64,000 nucleotides of DNA, from positions 124,001 to 188,000 of the forward strand of contig NZ_CP085338.1 in assembly GCF_020618475.1 (NCBI RefSeq). The letters are read 5' to 3'. The notes under the pieces were generated by a model. That model saw nothing but the letters and a program-made list of their open reading frames with translations, was not told the DNA's origin and did not search any database. The DNA is from Haladaptatus halobius (GTDB lineage Archaea; Halobacteriota; Halobacteria; Halobacteriales; Haladaptataceae). This document shows positions 45,807 to 54,515 of this stretch, piece by piece. How positions within the stretch are numbered: position 1 is the stretch's first letter; every line of letters starts with the position of its first letter. The translations under genes and the position numbers were made by a program.

Positions 45807-46658
45807 TCATTCGTACTCTGCGTCGATGTTGTCGAGGATATTTGTGAGGGCAGCGGCGGCGACGGTGAAAGCTTCTGGACCGCTGTAACCGCCCTTCTTG
45901 CCAGCGTGCGACAGGTGGGGTTCAAGCGCCGCGAATCCGCTGAACCCGCGCTGCTGGAGGATCTCAAGTACCTCGGGGAGGTGGCCGTCGCCCTCCCCAG
46001 CGGGATGGATAGCCCCCCGTTCGCCGAACTCGGCGTCTTTGATATGGAGGTACTCGACGTACTCAACTAACTGGAGGAGTGCATCGGGGTAGGCTCGAAC
46101 GCCGATTTCGAGGAAGTTTGCCGGATCGAAGATGAGTCGGAAATTCGGCGAGTCCAGAGTAGTCACGAGGTCGCGACAACGTGTGGGCGTATCTCCGTAG
46201 ATGTCTTTTTCATTTTCGTGTAGCAACGTAATGTCCGCCTCCTCAGCAAGATCAATCTTCGTCTGCATCCGGCGCATCACCTCCTCCCGGTAGTCAGCGG
46301 GATTCTCGTCCTCGGGAATCCAGTAGGAAAACAGCCGGACGTACTCGGTATCGAAGTACTCCGCGACCTCAAGGGCGTGTTTGAACCTCTTATAGTGAGG
46401 TTCGAACTCATCGGTGATATCGATCTTCCCGATTGGTGAACCGATGGCGGCGATCTCAACACCATTGCGGTCAAGGTTGTCGCGCACATCGGCCAACTGC
46501 GCATCGTTCAAATCGAGGATATTAATTCCATCGACGCTCCGTAGATCGATGTGTTGGATGCCCAGTTCCTGGAGGACGCTTAGTTGTGTATCGAGGTCGT
46601 CGTCAATCTCATCGGCGAACCCACTGAGGACGAACTTACTCTCAGGTTTGGCGAACAT
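45807..46658 (-). CDS. TIM-barrel sugar isomerase/epimerase-like protein (3 of 3)
   Basis: A 283-residue xylose isomerase-like barrel. The start is set at the ATG at 46658 (MFAKPESKFVLSGFADEIDD); the longer frame to 46787 adds 43 residues without family features. ITLLHENEKDIYGDTPTRCR, FRLIFDPANFLEIG, YLHIKDAEFGERGAIHPAGE and FSGFAALEPHL provide the typical Glu, Asp, His and Glu metal ligands. Homologues act on keto sugars or inosose-like compounds. It is encoded upstream of GH4 copy B on the same strand (gap about 345 nt). Confidence 0.82.
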   Translation of the reverse strand: MFAKPESKFVLSGFADEIDDDLDTQLSVLQELGIQHIDLRSVDGINILDLNDAQLADVRDNLDRNGVEIAAIGSPIGKIDITDEFEPHYKRFKHALEVAEYFDTEYVRLFSYWIPEDENPADYREEVMRRMQTKIDLAEEADITLLHENEKDIYGDTPTRCRDLVTTLDSPNFRLIFDPANFLEIGVRAYPDALLQLVEYVEYLHIKDAEFGERGAIHPAGEGDGHLPEVLEILQQRGFSGFAALEPHLSHAGKKGGYSGPEAFTVAAAALTNILDNIDAEYE

Positions 46659-46849
46659 GATAGAGAAACCGTTCTCCCGTAAGGTAATATTTCTTGTGCT
46701 GTGATCAAAAACAGTATTCTGGCAATTCTTATAATGACAACCACCTACTAATGAAAGTGAATACACGGTCTTACTTAGCGATGGCAATAGAAAAGCGAAA
46801 AGCGCTAGAAAGCAAGCAACAAATCGAACTAGATACCGACCACAAGGCG

Positions 46850-47290
46850 ATCGATCCGCAGAACACCAAAACCGGACACATCGGTGGTGGGAGCCGGTTG
46901 TTGGTACTTGAACTCATCCACGGATCTCGCACAGGCGCCCGGACTCGGTCCGGAGTTGCTCCTGTACGATATCAACATCGACAGCGCAAAGCGCAACGAG
47001 TGCTTCGGCAATGAAATTCAGGAGCAACAACGCCGTCGGTGATTGGATCTACACCGCCACCGAGGACTGAGAGAAAGCACTTCGAAATACCGAATATGTA
47101 ATCAATTCAATATAATCCCTGACGAAGGGCATATTCAAATACGACCTCGAAATTCTAAAGGAGTACGACATCTATCCAGCGGTCACGGCCACTATCGAAC
47201 CAGGTGGGATCATGCTCACATTTGGACGACCTATCCTTCGTACATTCAGTACTGTCACATCGTTTATTCTCGTCTTCCGATCGCCTTTCG
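46850..47290 (+). pseudogene. Relic of a third GH4 gene (5' part only)
   Basis: In shifting frames the plus strand reads KTGHIGGGSR, then LLLYDINIDSAKRNECFGNE, NAVGDWIYTATED-stop-EKAL, YDLEILKEYDIYPAVTATIE with PGGIM, and finally PSYIQYCHI. Each matches the GH4 order in copy B (IGYIGGGSR, LYDVDYDSAQQNAELGEW, AVGDWEYEAVRTMEEAL, DLELPQEYGIYQTVGDTVGP, GGTLRAMRAIPQYRQI). At least two frameshifts and two stops are present, and everything after about residue 150 is missing. It is divergent from the isomerase gene ending at 45807, in the same relation as a normal gene would be. Confidence 0.75.
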
Positions 47291-47544
47291 CTTTTTATCC
47301 TTCGTTCCCGTCTCTTGAATGAACTAGTAGCAGTGGCTCCGTATCGACCACCTACTTTGATTTAAGATTAACTTCGTTGATATACTCTGGTTTCTCGGAC
47401 GATTTTTTGGCAGTGATGATTGCAGACGATAACCCATATCCTCTTGAAACCGAACCACCTGCCTTTCAAGAGAATACGTTCGTGGCTAAAATCGAATTTG
47501 GTGTCATTTGACCGCTTATTGCTGATTGCTTGAATGGGTGAATC

Positions 47545-47561
47545 GTTTGCCTTTGGGGAAC
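47545..47561. promoter_or_regulatory. Imperfect TTCCC-N5-GGGAA repeat
   Basis: GTTTGC-CTTTG-GGGAAC: right arm perfect, left arm with two mismatches. Counted as a weak member of the family seen at 2902-3266. Confidence 0.3.
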
Positions 47562-47681
47562 ACCAGTACTGGCCAAAAATTCACCATTATTCATGATTAT
47601 TTGTCGGGTATGGCAACTTTAGGCCAATTCGCGTAACTGATATCGATTGCTTCGATAAGGTAACGCTATGCCAGCAGATGG

Positions 47682-47696
47682 TTCCCTTATTGGGAA
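47682..47696. promoter_or_regulatory. TTCCC-N5-GGGAA inverted repeat, orphan copy
   Basis: Perfect arms, GTTCCC-TTATT-GGGAAC, identical in arm and spacing to the three sites before the IclR gene at 3301, but no intact gene lies within 1.3 kb. Confidence 0.55.
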
Positions 47697-47826
47697 CAAT
47701 CTTAAAGAGTAAGGAGAAGTCTGAAGATGGTTGCGATAAGGATCATCAGTCTAAAGATAACTACACCGTTGAGATGTAAGCCATAAATCAATAGAGGGTC
47801 ATATACGGCTGAGATAACTACCTGGC

Positions 47827-47997
47827 GGTATCAACACCTCGTTGACCGCAGTTATGGGTGTCTACAACAAGGGAGAGACGACGATTATCACCGGTCACGC
47901 CGAATCAGGACGCCAGTAGATTACGGCTGTCATCAACGATGAGGGTCTCGTCGACGGGACGGACGATGAGTTCTTTATCAACTATGCCACATAAATG
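47827..47997 (+). pseudogene. Unidentified coding relic
   Basis: One frame reads INTSLTAVMGVYNKGETTII, TGHAESGRQ, an in-frame TAG, then ITAVINDEGLVDGTDDEFFI and a stop. The amino-acid composition is strikingly protein-like across the internal stop, with haloarchaeal acidic residues, so it is probably the end of a broken gene. I do not recognise the family. Confidence 0.4.
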
Positions 47998-48023
47998 ATC
48001 AGCGTCTCCAGTCTTCCAGAATG

Positions 48024-48038
48024 TTCCCTAAAGGGGAA
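48024..48038. promoter_or_regulatory. TTCCC-N5-GGGAA inverted repeat, orphan copy
   Basis: GTTCCC-TAAAG-GGGAAC with perfect arms, 27 nt after the coding relic ending at 47997. No intact gene is close. Confidence 0.55.
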
Positions 48039-48797
48039 CGCCGAGATTACATAACTACTGCCGTAATGATCTGCAGGTGATCGATGGAACATCCCGTACC
48101 ATCTTGAAGGAAATGGGTCGTTTGCGACTGAACGAGAAATTAGTTGGAGTCAGCACCATAGCAATTGAAAGGATATTTCTCTCCCAAAAATCAGGTCAAT
48201 GCGCGTTTCTTCTTGTTTATCGTTTGGGTTTAAGGGAATCGTCGTTGACCTTCTACTCAAATTGCCACCTTCTGTTATGGCCGAAAATCTGATAGCACTT
48301 TTCACTTACTCCGTAACAGTCAAAGAATCGATGAAGGTGTTGAACAGTAAAATTTTGATTGAGACCCAACTGCGTCATATTTTTCTACGCTTAATTCCAA
48401 GCTATTATCTTAATATCTCTTTTTACCAGGAATCAGTGTAGGTGCACGATTAAATAATATATCCAGGGAAAGTTTATGAAAATAATGGCGCGTCGGCAAG
48501 CTGTTCGTTATAAACGCAGTGGTCGTAATCATGAAGGCTTGGACAGCACATCGTAGTTCGTGCCAAGTGACGGTTCTCGAAGCGGCTCTGAGACTCGACG
48601 ATACACCTATTGAAGAATCGGGAACCGTTTCACCGCCAGCTTGAAGGACAGAGAATTCAGGGAAGTTTGGTTCGTTTTTCGCGTCACGAACCGCAATACT
48701 GCGGAGGCGCCGCTGGTGAACCGACCGAGAGAAGTCGGCTCTAGACTATCTCCTAGTCTGTTGGTAGGGGTGCGGCCATTCGGATAGAGATACCTCT

Positions 48798-48814
48798 ATT
48801 CTCGATAAGGGAAC
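48798..48814. promoter_or_regulatory. Imperfect TTCCC-N5-GGGAA repeat
   Basis: ATTCTC-GATAA-GGGAAC: right arm perfect, left arm with two mismatches. Confidence 0.3.
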
Positions 48815-49045
48815 GGGGGAAATACTCAAAATTGGATTGCCTCGTCTTCGCTTCGGAGCTGAGCGGTCTTCCCGGAACGAGGTCGACGGTAGCCAGACAC
48901 TACATCCTGATTTTCCGCATCAGATATCTTTATTCACTTTTGACGCATAACATAAAATGATATTGGCATAAACACATGGTTGGATTCTGTATATTGACTA
49001 CATCATGACATCAAAAATGAATGAATTATGCAATTTTCTCAAATT

Positions 49046-49321
49046 CTATTGCTTAGCGCTTTTACCTCGCCAGATAAAGTATGCTCCCACAATGACATAG
49101 AGTGATCCGCTGATTAGGTTCATGAGAACTGGATCCCAGGCTGAATTAGTTGGCATCGCAGCGAAGAGCGGCGTTATTATGACGAGAATCCCCATTATAA
49201 GAATCACTATTCCAGCGAAAAGTGAAACTGGAAGGTCATAGCTATCGCTAGTCGTCGTTTCGGTTGCTTGCTGTTCGCTGGAAGTTCCGTCACCGGTCAT
49301 TGTGTCGATTTTACTCTCCAT
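49046..49321 (-). CDS. Small two-segment membrane protein, partner of the symporter
   Basis: A 91-residue protein with a Thr/Ser/Glu-rich N-terminus and two hydrophobic segments, about 32-55 (LFAGIVILIMGILVIITPLF) and 65-84 (LMNLISGSLYVIVGAYFIW). Its ATG lies one base after the stop codon of the sodium:solute symporter (TAACATG), so the two are co-translated. Small helper subunits placed beside SSS carriers are known in several families, but this one is not recognised by name. Confidence 0.65.
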   Translation of the reverse strand: MESKIDTMTGDGTSSEQQATETTTSDSYDLPVSLFAGIVILIMGILVIITPLFAAMPTNSAWDPVLMNLISGSLYVIVGAYFIWRGKSAKQ

Positions 49322-49322
49322 G

Positions 49323-50924
49323 TTAGATCACCTCGAAAAGGATGATTGCGCCAACGAACGTCATCAGGGCTAAACCTACCGTCAAGAGAGCGGCACGTTT
49401 TATCTTCGGTGAGATGGCTGTTCGGGTAGAATCTCGAAGAGACGAAACGAATCCTGTTGGTGTTTCGCTGTCTTTCGGAGTTGTGAACACGCTTACGACT
49501 ACTGCCACGGCCATGGTCGAAAGCAAAGAATAGAGTGATCTAACATAGGTCGCTTCGTGACCTAAGGCGAATCCAAGGTAAATGCTAAAGAGGAAGCCCA
49601 TGACCACTGCAACTTTAGCACCAGTCGCTGTGGCCCTGTCCCATAACCCCCCAACGATTGCGACAGCGGCAAACGTGGGCATAATCGTTACCAAGAGTGA
49701 TTGAGCGACTAAGTACATGGAGTCCTGAAGCGAGAAGTAATAGGCCATCCCCACGGAAAGGATGACGAAAATAATCCCTGCTATTTGACTTACCCTGATG
49801 TAATGGCTCTGCGACCGATCCGGGGCAACGAATCGACGATACACACGCTCGGTGAGCAACGTCTGGAAATTATTGAGCTGCGAATCGACACTAGATAGAA
49901 CCCCAGCAAGCAACCCGACGATGACGACACCGTAGAGTCCAGGCGGCATGACATCACGGATTAGCATCGGCATCGCCTCATCAGCCACTTCGAGATTCGG
50001 GTAGAGTACGGCTGCGATAACTCCCGGGAGTAGGATGAACAACGGCACGAGAACTGCGTACCAAATTCCAGTATAAAGGAATCCTAATTGTGCGGACTCT
50101 GAACTCTCAGATGACAGTGGGCGTTGGAGAATCTGTGATTCGGTACCCCAATAGGAAATCGATTGTGTGATGAATCCAAGGTACAGAAGAATGATGGCAA
50201 TGGGTCCGCTAAACGGGAAGTCTGCCAGCAAAGGATGTTCAGAGGGAGTCATCGTCGCTTGATTCGATTGAATACCTTCGACAAGGCCTGAGATACCTCC
50301 GACCATATCTAACGAGATTGGAAGGAGGAGGGCGAGGGGAATGAACATGAGAACGAATTGAATCGTGTCAGAGCCGGCAACCGCACCGAACCCGCCGAGA
50401 AGCGTGTAGGTAGCGCCAACAACCACCACGACGCCGATGGACACCCACAGATCCCATCCAAGTAACGTGTTCAACACGAGCGACCCTGCATAAATATACA
50501 ATCCCATATTGATGAACATCCAAACAAACGTCCAGATGAAGTCGTACGCTTCACCGACTGGACTCGTGAATCGAGTGTTAAGCCATTCACCAAGTGAGAA
50601 CGCCTCGATTTCGCGGATGAAGGGGATTATCGCGATCGTGGCTACAACAATCCCGAGCGCCGTCGAGATCGGAACCATGAGCGCGATGATGCCAAAGGTG
50701 TAAGCAAACCCAGCCAATCCAAGGAAGTCATTGGCATTTAGGTTCGTCGCTACGGTGGAGAAGGCTTGTACCCAGGGGGGTAAAGAACGATCCGCTAGGA
50801 ACGTACTCGCTGTATCGACCGTACTTTGTCGCATGTACGCTCCGAAGACGATAAGGGATCCTACGAACACTGATAATGCTAACCACTCTGTCACAACGAG
50901 ATTTGGCGAACCTCCGACTTGCAT
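49323..50924 (-). CDS. Sodium:solute symporter (SSS/SLC5 family)
   Basis: A 533-residue carrier with about 13 membrane segments, started at the ATG at 50924 (MQVGGSPNLVVTEWLAL); a TTG 21 nt upstream is in frame but less likely. TVATNLNANDFLGLAGFAYT near the N-terminus and GTESQILQRPLSSESSESAQ in the middle are typical of SSS carriers, as is LLAGVLSSVDSQLNNFQTLL with the conserved serine-aspartate pair of the sodium site. Family members import sugars, uronates or organic acids with Na+. Next to GH4 and uronate genes, a sugar acid cargo is plausible. Confidence 0.9.
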   Translation of the reverse strand: MQVGGSPNLVVTEWLALSVFVGSLIVFGAYMRQSTVDTASTFLADRSLPPWVQAFSTVATNLNANDFLGLAGFAYTFGIIALMVPISTALGIVVATIAIIPFIREIEAFSLGEWLNTRFTSPVGEAYDFIWTFVWMFINMGLYIYAGSLVLNTLLGWDLWVSIGVVVVVGATYTLLGGFGAVAGSDTIQFVLMFIPLALLLPISLDMVGGISGLVEGIQSNQATMTPSEHPLLADFPFSGPIAIILLYLGFITQSISYWGTESQILQRPLSSESSESAQLGFLYTGIWYAVLVPLFILLPGVIAAVLYPNLEVADEAMPMLIRDVMPPGLYGVVIVGLLAGVLSSVDSQLNNFQTLLTERVYRRFVAPDRSQSHYIRVSQIAGIIFVILSVGMAYYFSLQDSMYLVAQSLLVTIMPTFAAVAIVGGLWDRATATGAKVAVVMGFLFSIYLGFALGHEATYVRSLYSLLSTMAVAVVVSVFTTPKDSETPTGFVSSLRDSTRTAISPKIKRAALLTVGLALMTFVGAIILFEVI

Positions 50925-51685
50925 GGTACAGGCACACAATTCCAAGCAACCATCTTATATTTTATGTTCGTTCAAGAAGGAGACTGATCTCTGCTAATCT
51001 TCTGTTTCAGCAACTGCCGATCGAAAAGAACAAATATTTAGTATTGTTGACGCAATACGGACTTGCTCAGTAATGTCAACATCGATGCCTTGTTCGATGG
51101 TTTCACGTCACCGTGATCTTCGGGCATGCTCTCGCTACAAGGACGCTCAATCTACTCCGCTCACTGCTACACTGATTATCCGGTAATACCCAATCATTTG
51201 TACCAGTTGAGTCCCGTTGGCGTCCGCGACCGGGAAGTTGTTGCCAGAGGCACGCCCCAGTGTTGATCTTACATTTTGAGAGTGACTATGATGTGGAAAT
51301 AATCTAACCAGGTATCACGTACTCCGAGTAGTGTTGTGTCTCATTGTATAGCGATCTAATTCGTAATTTGCGTCTAAAATTGACACTACCCGTTACAGTA
51401 GTAGAGCCGTAATGCTTTCTCATGAATGAGCTAGTACCCTTGCTGACTGCGTTGGGTGATGCCGGACAGTATACGTACAACACTTCTCGTTCTCCCGTCC
51501 AATATCTGGTGCGAATCTAACTGCGGTTTTACTCAAGTACTCTGTGACCTCCAGAGCGGAAGTCTAAATAGTGGTTTTGAGGTATTTATGGACTCTGAAT
51601 GAGGTGAGAATGAAGAAATTCCTGGCCAATGTAACGTTGCGTATGACACCCACGATGTAGTGAACAGTAATTCGGAAAACTAATC
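50925..51685. other. Intergenic region upstream of the symporter and IS element
   Basis: 760 nt with no supported gene. It contains the symporter promoter, a weak copy of the GTTSGGTAWTACCSAAC palindrome at 51178 and the left flank of the IS element. Confidence 0.4.
51178..51194. promoter_or_regulatory. Weak copy of the GTTSGGTAWTACCSAAC palindrome
   Basis: ATCCGGTAATACCCAAT keeps the central GGTAATACC perfectly and 14 of 17 positions overall. It is about 255 nt before the symporter ATG. Confidence 0.4.
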
Positions 51686-51702
51686 GTTGGGTATTACCGA
51701 AC
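51686..51702. promoter_or_regulatory. Perfect GTTSGGTAWTACCSAAC palindrome
   Basis: GTTGGGTATTACCGAAC, the reverse complement of the site at the third IclR promoter except at the central base. It lies about 15-20 nt before the left end of the IS element, which now separates it from the FAH gene at 53670. Confidence 0.65.
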
Positions 51703-51878
51703 TCAGTGGTGTTAGCTTAACCGAGGCGCTAAGCCCCCTTCCTCAACGAGCGCCGAAGGCGGGAGTAGGGAGGGGGAGACAGCGCCGCACAGTTCTCAAA
51801 CGTGTTCGGTAGCAGGACCACAGACCCACGCAATCGGTAGCTTTTTGCGTTAGGATGTCATACTAACTACCGAACCCA

Positions 51879-52286
51879 ATGCAGTATGACCTCGATTCAG
51901 GTTCGCATTCGGTCTACTCGCTCCACTATCACCTGATACTCACAACGAAGTATCGGCGAGGAGTGCTAACCGAAGAACGAACCAACTTCATTCGAGATAT
52001 CATCGAAGGGTTCGCGGACAACTATGGCGTCGAAATCGTCAATCTCGACGGCGAAGACGACCACATACACGTCCTGTTCCGAGCGAAGCCGACCACAGAC
52101 CTCGTGAAGTTCATCAATACCGTGAAGGGAGCGACTGCCCGTCGCATCCGCAACGAGTACGAGGATGAACTGAAGAACGAACTGTGGGGGGACTCGTTTT
52201 GGAACAGTTCCTACTGCCTCCTCTCGACGGGGCAAGTGTCGCTCGACGTTCTGAAACAATACGTCGAAGAACAACGAGAGTCCTGA
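51879..52286 (+). CDS. tnpA: IS200/IS605 TnpA (Y1 HUH transposase)
   Basis: A 135-residue HUH single-strand transposase. VYSLHYHLILTTKYRRGVLT opens the fold, HIHVLF is the HUH metal-binding motif, and LKQYVEEQ carries the nucleophilic tyrosine. Length and motif order are normal for the family, and no damage is seen, so the element may still be mobile. The stop overlaps the tnpB start (TGATG). Confidence 0.95.
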   Translation: MQYDLDSGSHSVYSLHYHLILTTKYRRGVLTEERTNFIRDIIEGFADNYGVEIVNLDGEDDHIHVLFRAKPTTDLVKFINTVKGATARRIRNEYEDELKNELWGDSFWNSSYCLLSTGQVSLDVLKQYVEEQRES

Positions 52287-53521
52287 TGTACTACTCCTAC
52301 AAGTATCGCCTCAAGCCGTCCGACACCCACCGCGAGGAGTTGGACCGCCACCGCGATATTTGTAGACAGACCTACAACCACTTCCGCTACCGACTCGGCG
52401 AGTACCGTGAGGAGAACGGCGAACTACCGTCTATGACCTCGCTTCGGTCGGAGCTACCCGACCTCAAGAAGTGGTGGAACGACCTTAGGGACGTGTACTC
52501 GAAGGTCCTTCAGACTGTCGTAGAACGATTGTTCGACAATCTCAAAGGCCTCTCCGCTCTCAAGCGAAAGGGGTACGGCGTCGGGATGCTCAAGTGGAAA
52601 CCGCCACGGGAGTTCCGCAGTTTCACGTACAGTCAATCCGGCTTCAAGCTCGACAAGAAGGGCGGTCGGACACTACTGTGCCTCTCAAAACTCGGCGACA
52701 TACCGATACGGCTTCACCGCGAGATACCCGACGACGCGAAGCTCAAGCAGGTCACGCTCAAGAAGGAACCGACCGGCGAGTGGTTCGCTACCTTCGGCAT
52801 AGATCTCGACCGTGAACCGCCGACGAAGCCCGAGAATCCCGAGAAGTGCGTCGGTATCGACGTAGGGATTCTCAAGTACGCTCACGATACCAACGGTCAC
52901 GCCGTCGGGTCGCTCGACCTCTCGGACGAACGAGAGCGCCTTGAACGCGAGCAACGGAAGCTCTCGCGGAAGGTATACGGGTCGAACAACTACGAGCGTC
53001 AACGTCGTCGAGTGGCGAACTGCCACGCCGACCTGAAGCGAAAGCGCCGGGATTTCCTTCACAAGCTCTCGACCTACTACGCTCGGGAGTACGACCTCGT
53101 AGCGGTTGAGAACTTGAACGTGAAGGGGATGCTCGAATCCCCGTCGAACAGTCGGACCACGGCGTCCGCCGCGTGGCGAACGTTCCTCTCACTACTCGAA
53201 TACAAGTGTGAGCGGAACGGGACGCACTTTGTCGCCGTCGAACCGGCGGGAACGACGAAGGAATGCGCGGGGTGCGGCGTTTCGACCGATAAACCGTTGT
53301 GGGTCCGCGAACACTCCTGTCCCGCCTGTGGTTTCACGGCGGATAGGGACGCGAATGCTGCATGGAACATTCTTTCTCGGGGCATCAAGCAGGTAGGAGT
53401 GGGACACTCCGAATCAACGCCTGTGGAGACTGCGCTCCCTGTGGATACGTCAGTATCTGCAAAGCGCGTCGTTGAAGCAGGAAGCCCTACCCTTAAGCGC
53501 GAGCCGTCAGGCGAGCGGTAG
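52286..53521 (+). CDS. tnpB: TnpB RNA-guided nuclease (IS605 OrfB)
   Basis: A 411-residue protein started at the ATG overlapping the tnpA stop (MYYSYKYRLKPS), giving the normal OrfB N-terminus. RuvC residues are visible as D in GIDVGILKYA, E in VAVENLNVKGM, and D in DRDANAAWN. The zinc finger is CAGCGVSTDKPLWVREHSC with CPACGF. Such proteins cut DNA guided by an RNA made from the element's 3' end. All catalytic residues are present, unlike the remnant at 6148. The longer frame to 52184 overlaps tnpA and is not used. Confidence 0.95.
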   Translation: MYYSYKYRLKPSDTHREELDRHRDICRQTYNHFRYRLGEYREENGELPSMTSLRSELPDLKKWWNDLRDVYSKVLQTVVERLFDNLKGLSALKRKGYGVGMLKWKPPREFRSFTYSQSGFKLDKKGGRTLLCLSKLGDIPIRLHREIPDDAKLKQVTLKKEPTGEWFATFGIDLDREPPTKPENPEKCVGIDVGILKYAHDTNGHAVGSLDLSDERERLEREQRKLSRKVYGSNNYERQRRRVANCHADLKRKRRDFLHKLSTYYAREYDLVAVENLNVKGMLESPSNSRTTASAAWRTFLSLLEYKCERNGTHFVAVEPAGTTKECAGCGVSTDKPLWVREHSCPACGFTADRDANAAWNILSRGIKQVGVGHSESTPVETALPVDTSVSAKRVVEAGSPTLKREPSGER

Positions 53522-53592
53522 GGTAGTTCACAAGAAAGGCAAATAATCGTCTGGATTCACGTCGTAGGAGGTACAGTACGGATCTGGATCAA

Positions 53593-53609
53593 GTTCGGTA
53601 TGAGCAAAC
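53593..53609. promoter_or_regulatory. Partial GTTSGGTAWTACCSAAC palindrome before the FAH gene
   Basis: GTTCGGTATGAGCAAAC: left half perfect, 14 of 17 positions matched overall, 61 nt before the ATG at 53670. Candidate operator of the FAH gene on its own side of the IS insertion. Confidence 0.4.
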
Positions 53610-53669
53610 GGATTATCAAGTTTCGGGGATAGAAAACTATTTTTTGCTAGCTCTGCAAAGGCTGAACCG

Positions 53670-54515
53670 ATGCGATTCATTCGCTATGCTGGAGGTAACA
53701 CGCAGCACTGGGGCACTGTAGTCGACGATACCGTCTATTCGCTTGCGGAGGCTCCATTTGGTGAACCAACTTACAAGGATATTGCAACACCTGGTTATCG
53801 ATCGAAAGTTCAGCAAGCAGTAGATTCTGATACACTAACTGGTGTCCCCAGAACGGAAGTACAGGAACTCGCTCCAGTTCCTAATCCAGGAAAAATCATT
53901 TGTGTTGGGTTGAATTATCATGACCACGCCGAAGAACAGGACGAAGAAATACCTGATAAGCCAATATTGTTTGCAAAGTCGTCCACATCAGTCACAAATC
54001 CAAATGCGGCTATAATTCATCCAGATGACATAGAACAAGTAGACTACGAGGTTGAACTAGGAATCGTCATGGGACGAACTTCTAAGAATGTGCCTGCTAC
54101 TGACGCCATGAATTATATTGCGGGCTATACGGTGGTAAATGATGTAAGCGCCCGAGACGCCCAATTCGAGGACGGTCAGTTCTTCCGTGGAAAGTCATAC
54201 GACACCTTTGCGCCGATGGGGCCTGAGCTAGTAACCGATGATACCATTGACCCAAATGCGCTTGATGTTGAAACGCGTGTGAACGGAGAAACCAAGCAAT
54301 CGTCTAACACTGATGAATTCATTTTCGATACGTACGAGATTGTTGCATATCTTTCGCGCGTAATGACGCTTCACCCCGGAGATGTTATTTCTACAGGAAC
54401 GCCTGGAGGAGTTGGTGTGTTCCGTGATCCACCTGAACTCCTTGAACCGGGTGATGAAGTAGAAGTCGAAATCGAATCAATCGGTACTCTCCGAAACCAC
54501 GTTATCGCTGAATAA
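53670..54515 (+). CDS. FAH family hydrolase, copy 2 (likely 2,4-diketo-3-deoxy sugar acid hydrolase)
   Basis: A 281-residue FAH-fold protein, collinear with copy 1 at 1073. Metal-site motif DYEVELGIVMG, then YTVVNDVSARDAQF, GQFFRGKSYDTF, STGTPGGVG. Codon usage is noticeably more AT-rich than that of copy 1 although the proteins are much alike, so it was not duplicated recently. Together with the rhamnonate dehydratase-like enolase and the alcohol dehydrogenase downstream, the best role is L-2,4-diketo-3-deoxyrhamnonate (or fuconate) hydrolase, giving pyruvate and L-lactate, as known in the archaeal rhamnose pathway. Regulated perhaps by the IclR at 59359. Confidence 0.85.
   Translation: MRFIRYAGGNTQHWGTVVDDTVYSLAEAPFGEPTYKDIATPGYRSKVQQAVDSDTLTGVPRTEVQELAPVPNPGKIICVGLNYHDHAEEQDEEIPDKPILFAKSSTSVTNPNAAIIHPDDIEQVDYEVELGIVMGRTSKNVPATDAMNYIAGYTVVNDVSARDAQFEDGQFFRGKSYDTFAPMGPELVTDDTIDPNALDVETRVNGETKQSSNTDEFIFDTYEIVAYLSRVMTLHPGDVISTGTPGGVGVFRDPPELLEPGDEVEVEIESIGTLRNHVIAE

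Larger units (their letters stand above)
47291..49045. other. Gene-poor region with orphan operator-like repeats
   Basis: 1.75 kb with no intact gene. It holds two perfect and two imperfect TTCCC-N5-GGGAA repeats (47545, 47682, 48024, 48798), a coding relic at 47827-47997, and a GC-rich block at about 48580-48910 inside AT-rich DNA that I cannot identify. Confidence 0.5.
51720..53531 (+). mobile_element. IS200/IS605-family element with tnpA and tnpB
   Basis: A complete-looking element: a left end with imperfect palindromes (GGCGCT 51725-51730 with AGCGCC 51749-51754; CCCCC with GGGGG to 51775), Y1 transposase, TnpB, and a right end hairpin CCCTACC...GGTAGGG ending GTAGTTCAC at 53531. No terminal inverted repeats, as expected for this family. 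The exact left boundary is estimated to within about 20 nt. Confidence 0.8.
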
